37,329 nucleotides of DNA, from assembly GCA_039024915.1 (NCBI GenBank), contig JBCCPK010000011.1:1-37329 (forward strand), given 5' to 3'. This document shows, piece by piece, positions 31,678-37,329 of this stretch (position 1 is its first letter; every line of letters starts with the position of its first letter). This DNA is from Pseudomonadota bacterium (lineage in GTDB: Bacteria > Pseudomonadota > Alphaproteobacteria > Rhizobiales > MH13). Made by a program: the position numbers and the translations under genes. The notes beneath the pieces are model-generated. The model made no database searches. It was not told where the DNA came from and worked only from the letters and a program-made list of their open reading frames with translations.

Positions 31678-33303
31678 ATGTTTCGTATGCCAACTTTCGA
31701 CCGATACTCGCTGCGCTTTGTCGTGGCTTTTGCGATAGCGCTAGCCGCATGGCTAATTGGTGGCCAGACGCTGCAGCGCGCCGTTTCCGAGCACAGCAAT
31801 GCTCGGCAACTTGAAGGCCTTTCCCAGCAGCTTGTCCGCCGAGCGGAGAAGGCGATCGATTTTGTGGTCATCGCCAACTCCGAGTTCTTACTCGCTGGCT
31901 TTGACGGCTGTACGGCACCCGCCATAGAGAGCTTGCGGCGCCTGGTTATTGAGACAGGAACGGTCGCGGACGCACACCTCATTTCACCGGGGATGTCCTG
32001 CTCGAGCTTCGGTGAACTGAGCGGAACACTTCCAGATGCCAGCGAGCGACTTTCCTGGGAGCAAGCTCGGAACCCGAGGTACCGAATTGGCGCTCTGATG
32101 GACGATAGGTCGCGCGCCATCGGCGTCTCTTGGGGACTTGGCTCTGATCTTGAGCTGGTCACTGCCATCAGCGCTGACGCCATCCTGTTTGATATTCTAC
32201 CCAATGAAATTCGAACCTACGGACGTGTCGAACTGACCGTCGGATCAACGGTCGTTGCAAGTTTCGCCGGCGACGACGCCGCAGCGCCCGATGCAGATGA
32301 AACCACTGGCTTTGAAGCGCTCGGCGAAAGATACCCCGTCAGGGCCGAGATATCGCTTGGGTCAGAAGCGCTTTCGGGATGGCGTACGGATGTCCCCGCT
32401 GCCGTCTTGTGGGGCTGGGCTGTGTTGGGGTTTGCGGTGGCCGGACTGGCCGGGTTGGCATCGGTCGGCCGATCCAACAAAGAGCTTGACGAGCTAAAGA
32501 CAGCGCTTCGCAACGGGGAGATACGCCCGTACTTCCAACCTATCGTCGATGTGCGGACCGGCAGGCTCCTTGGATGCGAAGCCTTGGCGCGCTGGATCAA
32601 ACGCGATGGGACGTTTGTTCCGCCGACACGGTTCATACCGTTGATCGAACAGCACAGGTTGAACACGAAGCTTCTGGAGATGATTGTTTCAACCGCCGCC
32701 GGTGAGCTTGGCGAAATGTATGATCGGTATCCCACGATGTACGTCAGCATCAATGTGACACCGGACGAATTGTGCGAAGCAGGGTTTTCAACCTTCCTGC
32801 AAGGTCTGGCAAGCGGATACGGATTGCAACCGCGCCAGATCTGCATCGAGGTAACCGAGCGACAGGAGATCAGATACGCCGACCAAGCCGCTGCCAACGT
32901 CCAGTCGCTCAGGCGCCACGGCTTCCGTATCGCCATTGATGATGCAGGAACCGGCCATAACGGCTTAGCGGCCATGCAAATGCTCGAAGCGTCGATTCTG
33001 AAGATCGACAAGTTTTTCGTTGATCACATCAACGATGATGACCGCTCAACAGCGATTTTGGATCTGTTCGTGTCCGCCGCCAAGCGCTTTGGCATGATCA
33101 CCGTCGCAGAGGGTGTCGAGACCGAGGAGCAAGCAAGTGCATTGATCAATGCAGGTGTTGATGCGGCTCAGGGCTACCTGTTTGCCCGACCAATGCCAGC
33201 AGCAGATCTGTTGTCGTTTGACGGCAACGAACAACCGACGGATCTCTCGGGCGCCGCGTATCCTGCCTCTGACCAGCACAAGCCAGAAAAACGAGCGGCG
33301 TGA
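31678..33303 (+). CDS. CSS-motif EAL-domain cyclic-di-GMP phosphodiesterase
   Basis: 541 residues. A membrane segment at about 9-28 is followed by a periplasmic CSS domain (about 30-239) with Cys78 (FDGCTAP) and the literal CSS at 108-110 (GMSCSSFG). A second membrane segment (about 240-263) leads to an EAL domain (about 275-520): ALA with Glu301 (GCEALARW), SINVT, VTERQE, IAIDDAGTGHNGL, KIDKFFV, AEGVET and AQGYLFARPMP. All metal and catalytic motifs look intact. Family members cleave c-di-GMP to pGpG, and the CSS disulfide, formed in the periplasm, controls activity. No clear ribosome-binding site; ATG 31687 is an alternative start. It stands alone, upstream of the second RTX gene. Confidence 0.9.
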   Translation: MFRMPTFDRYSLRFVVAFAIALAAWLIGGQTLQRAVSEHSNARQLEGLSQQLVRRAEKAIDFVVIANSEFLLAGFDGCTAPAIESLRRLVIETGTVADAHLISPGMSCSSFGELSGTLPDASERLSWEQARNPRYRIGALMDDRSRAIGVSWGLGSDLELVTAISADAILFDILPNEIRTYGRVELTVGSTVVASFAGDDAAAPDADETTGFEALGERYPVRAEISLGSEALSGWRTDVPAAVLWGWAVLGFAVAGLAGLASVGRSNKELDELKTALRNGEIRPYFQPIVDVRTGRLLGCEALARWIKRDGTFVPPTRFIPLIEQHRLNTKLLEMIVSTAAGELGEMYDRYPTMYVSINVTPDELCEAGFSTFLQGLASGYGLQPRQICIEVTERQEIRYADQAAANVQSLRRHGFRIAIDDAGTGHNGLAAMQMLEASILKIDKFFVDHINDDDRSTAILDLFVSAAKRFGMITVAEGVETEEQASALINAGVDAAQGYLFARPMPAADLLSFDGNEQPTDLSGAAYPASDQHKPEKRAA

Positions 33304-33654
33304 CCCTCAGCGTGTAGCGTTTGTTGCCGGCTGGTCGGTCGGCCAATGTCATCCGATAGCCTTCCGCTTCACTGGCAGGTTCTTGAGCATCGCCGCGGCG
33401 TTGGACTCGCCCGGGCCTCGCGCGCGTTCGCCCAAACCTAAGCTGCCATCCATTCGCCGCGTACCCGGTGAGAAACGTCGGACCCGAAAGCTAACCGGAC
33501 GGCAGGTCAGCTGTATCGATCTCGCGAACATGTGAATGCCCTGACGCAGCTGAGCTCACCCGGAAGCTAGGCGTTCGTAGCGGCACGTGCATAATGGACG
33601 CAGCGCGCGAAAAGCCTGTGGTTGGCTGTTTGCCGGCAAAAAAGGGGGACAGTC
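33304..33654. other. Intergenic stretch upstream of the second RTX gene
   Basis: No coding signal is seen. A perfect 12-bp palindrome TTTGCCGGCAAA (33629-33640) ends 2 nt before the AGGGGGA ribosome-binding site (33643-33649) and could hold an operator. The rest contains presumably a promoter, but I could not identify one with confidence. Confidence 0.5.
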
Positions 33655-36600
33655 ATGGCTGACAACACCTTCGTGGAAGGGCAAGTTCAGGACGAGTTCC
33701 TATCGGACACGCGCATTGTTCGGACGGTCAATGATGGGCTTGCAAACGGCGGGTTCGTTGTCGCGATCCAGCAAGGTCGGGGAACGTACTCGTCCGTAGC
33801 GAACGCTCAGCAGGCCGATGCGTTTGTCCAGATTTTCGATGCGACGGGTGCGACCGTCGGGGCGCAGATCACCGTCAGTGCATCGGCGTCCGTCAACGAG
33901 TCCGGCGTGGATGTTGCCGGTCTGACCGGCGGAGGGTTCGTTGTCTCGTTCAACCGCGAGGCCCCCGGCGGCCAGCGTGAGATCTTCTTTCAACGGTACG
34001 ACAATGCAGGCAATGCCTTGGGCGGGCAGGTCCAGGCGAACACCACGGCGTTGGGCGTCAACGTATCGAGTATTGATCGAAACACCGAAGTCATTGCGCT
34101 GGCCAACGGTGGTTTCATGGTCGCCTGGACGACGGCAATCGACAATGGCGACACCACGTCGACAACCTTTTTGCGCGCGCAGCGGTTCGATTCCTCCGGC
34201 AATCAGGTCGGCAGCGAGATCCTCGTTAACTCCGAGACTGCCGGGCTGTTCTTTTCGAGCCCGGACATCCAGTACAGCGAGATCAACGCGGTCGAACTAA
34301 CCGGCGGAAACCTCGCCTTCACCTGGAGCCGCTTCAGTTTGGACGGTCTTGAGCGCAGCGCTCAGATTGCAGTGTTCGATAGCGCTGGAACGGCCCTATC
34401 CGGTGTTTTTCGTCCCGAGCAGACTTTGGACGGCCCGCTCTCTTCCGCCGAAACTATTCTAATTGCCTTGGGCAATAACACCTTCATGTCCGTTTGGACG
34501 GTTATCACGGGCGCGAACGATCCGCTCGATCCTGCAGTCCAGACTGTCTTCGGGCGCCTTTACAATGCGAGCGGCGTTGCGCTCGGAAACGAGTTTGTCA
34601 TCGACAACGGGCCGGACAATTTTCGCGGAGGATTGTTCGGTGAGCAGGATGGCAATGGCGGGGCCATCATTGGCTACGCGCAAGAGCAACGCGAGGTCGA
34701 TGGTATAAGCCCCATCATTATTCAAAACGTCGACCAGACCGGAACCGTCCAAGGCGATCCGATCTGGCTCAACAGACATCTCCGCACCACCGAAGCCGAC
34801 CTGGCGCTGCTCACAAACGGCGATCTTGTTGCAACGCTGCGTGAGAGCCCGAGCACCGCAGCCTCCTTCGACACTTACAACCGCTTTGTCTTGAACGGTG
34901 AAGACGCCCGGATCATCACCGGCAATGAGACCATCACACTTGGAAACTCCGGCGAAGTGATCGCAGCTGGCGATGGCAGCGCGACACTCACCGGCGGCAC
35001 TGGGGAGGACTTTATTGGCGGCGGTCCAGGTCAGGACAACCTTTCCGGCGGGGGCGGCGACGACGTTCTATCCGGCGGTGATGACAATGATACTCTCAAC
35101 GGTGATGCAGGGGACGATCAGCTGTTCGGCGGCGCGGGCGTCGATACGATCTCTGGCGGGAACAATAACGACGTCATTGATGGCGAGAGTGGCGCTGACA
35201 TTCTAAACGGCGGAAGCGGCGACGATATCATCTATGGCGGTACCGGCGGGGACACTATCAATGGCGGAGCGGGTGAAGATACGCTCCTCGGTTTCCGCGC
35301 AGATCAAGACGCCCCGACCAGCAGCTTCATTCTGCCCAGCTCCTCACCAAACGAAGATATCGCAGGCGAGCAGGACGCCCCCAATACGATTTCCGGCGGC
35401 GATAACGATGATCTGATCGTTGCTTCCGGCGGCGGTGACACGCTGAACGGCGACGATGGTAATGACCGCATCATTGGCGGGGCCGGCAACGACATCATCA
35501 CAGGTGGGCTTGGCGATGATTTGCAGTCGGGCCGCGATGGAGATGACATCTTCATCATCGGGCCAAACGATCTTCCGGCTCAAGCCGTTGGCTCGCTGGA
35601 GAGTATCGACGGGCAGGACGGCACCGACACCGTCCGCTTGGAAGGCGGCTCGGGCACAATTCTCCAGTCGCTGGTCGGCCTCCAAGTTCAGAACGTCGAA
35701 CTGATTGATTTCGCTACGGTCGGTGTGGGGGGTGACCGCACGCTCGTGATCTCGGCAGGGAGCCGGCTCTTTTTTAGCATTCCCACCGACAACACGATCC
35801 AGACCACACTGGACATTGATGGCCATGACGTTGCCGGTTCCACAGAAACCCTGATCATCGAGATTCGGCAAACCGGGGTGTCCGGCGGCCCACCGGCCGA
35901 CCTGTCGTTGATCAATTTCACCAACTGGGGCGGCCAGGGCGAAAAGGTCCACATCAACCTGACCGCCCCAAATGCCGACTCCGATCTGAACGGCACGGTC
36001 GTCGATGATATTGTGACGCTCGGCAATCTGAATGACCGCTTCGACGCCAAGGCCGGCGATGATGAAGTCGATGGGGGGACCGGAGACGATATCATCATCG
36101 GCGGCCCTGGCGCTGACGATCTCGATGGCGGCGGTGGCGACAATGATACGGTGAGCTACGAGACCAGCACGGTCGGCGTCGAAGTTCGTCTTTCGGACAA
36201 TTTTACCTCCGGTGGCGATGCCACGGGTGACACGATCGTCAACTTCGAAAACGTTACAGGCGGGTCCGGAAACGACATGCTTACCGGCGATGACGACGAG
36301 AATGTCATCAAAGGTATGGCCGGCACGGACACGCTCAACGGCGGCGACGGTGACGACACCCTCGAAGGCGGCGCCGGCGGCGATGTTCTGAACGGCGGGG
36401 ATGATGATGACACCGCCTCCTATGCGGCATCGTCCGCCGCTGTCACGGTCAACCTGGGAACGAACACCTTCTCCGGCGGCGACGCACAGGGCGACAGCCA
36501 GACGAGCATTGAAAACCTCACCGGTTCGGCCCACGCCGACACGCTCACCGGCAACACGGGCAACAACATCCTGACCGGTCTTGATGGCAATGACCGGCTG

Positions 36601-37329
36601 GATGGCGGCGACGGCCGCGACAGCTTTTTCGGCGGTGATGGCGATGACATCCTCGTGTTCAATGATGGCGACGGCCTGTTTGGGCAGGAGACATTCGATG
36701 GCGGCACCGGCCACGATACAATCTTACTGGAGGGTGGATCGAATAACCTCGTCCAGGGGTTTCAGCCTCACGTGCTCGTCGATATCAACGCCGTAACCTT
36801 TGGCACGATCGCGCCAGGAGCCGATCGTACGCTGTTCATCAACGCCGACCAGATCGGCGCGGGACTTGCGTTGGACGCCACCATCACCGGCCTCGATCTG
36901 GCAGACTCAAAAGAGGTCTTCGCTGTCTTTCTAAACGCTGCGAGCGCGGTCGATCTTTCAGGCTTCAGCTTTGTTGACTGGGGCGGACAGGGCGAAGAGG
37001 TGCAGATCAACGGCGACAATGATGAGGAAACGATCCGCGGATCATCGACAATCGATATCATCGCCGCTTCAGGCGGCAATGATGTTGTGTTCGGAAATGG
37101 TGGCACCGATACGATCAGTGGCGGGGGCGGGAATGATGTTGCCAACGGCGGCGATGGAGCGGATACGCTCAACGGTGGCGCTGACAATGACACGTTGAAC
37201 GGCAATGTCGGCAACGACACGGTCAATGGCCAGGATGGCAACGATACTTTGCGCGGTCAGAACGGTACCGATGAGCTCAATGGCGGTGAAGGTGATGACA
37301 CGCTTGAGGGTGGAGCGGGGACGGACACC
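33655..37329 (+). CDS. Second giant RTX calcium-binding secreted protein, partial at 3' end
   Basis: The first 1,225 residues are visible with no stop before the window edge. The N-terminal part (about 1-420) has propeller-like repeats with the phrase L-x-x-GG-FVV-x-W/F (LANGGFVVAIQ, LTGGGFVVSFN, LANGGFMVAWT). From about residue 438 calcium-binding GGxGxDxLx repeats come in blocks separated by two homologous non-repeat inserts: GGDRTLVI...WGGQGEKVHIN (about 690-775) and GADRTLFI...WGGQGEEVQIN (about 1055-1120). SYE/SYAAS...VNLxxNxxxGGDAxGD segments also occur. No Sec signal, so type I secretion is expected at the missing C-terminus. The start has AGGGGGA 5 nt upstream. It is likely a surface or biofilm protein, with expression perhaps linked to c-di-GMP via the neighbouring phosphodiesterase (inference). 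Confidence 0.92.
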   Translation, partial: MADNTFVEGQVQDEFLSDTRIVRTVNDGLANGGFVVAIQQGRGTYSSVANAQQADAFVQIFDATGATVGAQITVSASASVNESGVDVAGLTGGGFVVSFNREAPGGQREIFFQRYDNAGNALGGQVQANTTALGVNVSSIDRNTEVIALANGGFMVAWTTAIDNGDTTSTTFLRAQRFDSSGNQVGSEILVNSETAGLFFSSPDIQYSEINAVELTGGNLAFTWSRFSLDGLERSAQIAVFDSAGTALSGVFRPEQTLDGPLSSAETILIALGNNTFMSVWTVITGANDPLDPAVQTVFGRLYNASGVALGNEFVIDNGPDNFRGGLFGEQDGNGGAIIGYAQEQREVDGISPIIIQNVDQTGTVQGDPIWLNRHLRTTEADLALLTNGDLVATLRESPSTAASFDTYNRFVLNGEDARIITGNETITLGNSGEVIAAGDGSATLTGGTGEDFIGGGPGQDNLSGGGGDDVLSGGDDNDTLNGDAGDDQLFGGAGVDTISGGNNNDVIDGESGADILNGGSGDDIIYGGTGGDTINGGAGEDTLLGFRADQDAPTSSFILPSSSPNEDIAGEQDAPNTISGGDNDDLIVASGGGDTLNGDDGNDRIIGGAGNDIITGGLGDDLQSGRDGDDIFIIGPNDLPAQAVGSLESIDGQDGTDTVRLEGGSGTILQSLVGLQVQNVELIDFATVGVGGDRTLVISAGSRLFFSIPTDNTIQTTLDIDGHDVAGSTETLIIEIRQTGVSGGPPADLSLINFTNWGGQGEKVHINLTAPNADSDLNGTVVDDIVTLGNLNDRFDAKAGDDEVDGGTGDDIIIGGPGADDLDGGGGDNDTVSYETSTVGVEVRLSDNFTSGGDATGDTIVNFENVTGGSGNDMLTGDDDENVIKGMAGTDTLNGGDGDDTLEGGAGGDVLNGGDDDDTASYAASSAAVTVNLGTNTFSGGDAQGDSQTSIENLTGSAHADTLTGNTGNNILTGLDGNDRLDGGDGRDSFFGGDGDDILVFNDGDGLFGQETFDGGTGHDTILLEGGSNNLVQGFQPHVLVDINAVTFGTIAPGADRTLFINADQIGAGLALDATITGLDLADSKEVFAVFLNAASAVDLSGFSFVDWGGQGEEVQINGDNDEETIRGSSTIDIIAASGGNDVVFGNGGTDTISGGGGNDVANGGDGADTLNGGADNDTLNGNVGNDTVNGQDGNDTLRGQNGTDELNGGEGDDTLEGGAGTDT

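Noticed and set aside
35344-36714. Minus-strand open frame of 456 codons inside the second RTX gene
   Set aside because: It mirrors the calcium-binding repeats and has no independent support.

Overview
The window looks like Alphaproteobacteria (an inference from high GC, large type-I-secreted RTX proteins, a complete LivFGHM-type transporter and a transposable phage of the Mu/B3 kind seen in Rhodobacterales and relatives). No rRNA, tRNA or CRISPR array was recognised. It has two parts: one end of a Mu-like prophage (about 1 to 15,300) and ordinary chromosome (about 15,300 to 37,329).

Prophage. The early/middle operon runs leftward on the minus strand: Cro/Ner-like regulator, ParB-like protein, small protein, HK97-type protease, MuA-like DDE transposase, MuB-like AAA ATPase, small regulators, a DnaA-domain-IV protein, DUF3164 protein, HNH endonuclease, GemA, winged-helix protein, ASCH-like protein, DNA methyltransferase, Mor-like activator, then an endolysin cut by the window edge. 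Almost all genes overlap by 1 to 4 nt. The repressor reads the other way (13738-14892). It appears to carry two complete S24/LexA-type self-cleavage domains, and three 17-bp operator-like palindromes lie between it and the Cro-like gene. Two plus-strand cargo genes (3053-3361, 12051-12323) interrupt the operon. The second is flanked by a diverged duplication of the end of its neighbour. The phage terminus lies in the noncoding stretch 14893-15478 but could not be placed to the base.

Chromosome. A 1,507-residue secreted protein (three beta-helix modules plus RTX repeats) starts just beyond the prophage. Next is a divergent pair of units. One is a minus-strand aldo/keto reductase-Rid fusion. 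The other is a seven-gene plus-strand operon: TIGR04076-like protein, a second aldo/keto reductase without its catalytic His, two ABC ATPases, two permeases and a periplasmic binding protein. Together they look like an uncharacterised uptake and conversion pathway for a small carbonyl or amino compound (inference).

A LysR regulator then faces a four-gene unit: DUF2218 protein, Tat-exported metallo-beta-lactamase-fold protein, Tat-exported SnoaL-like protein and a tandem SnoaL-like protein. A CSS-EAL c-di-GMP phosphodiesterase follows. The window ends inside a second giant RTX protein whose last visible repeats match a cassette in the first.
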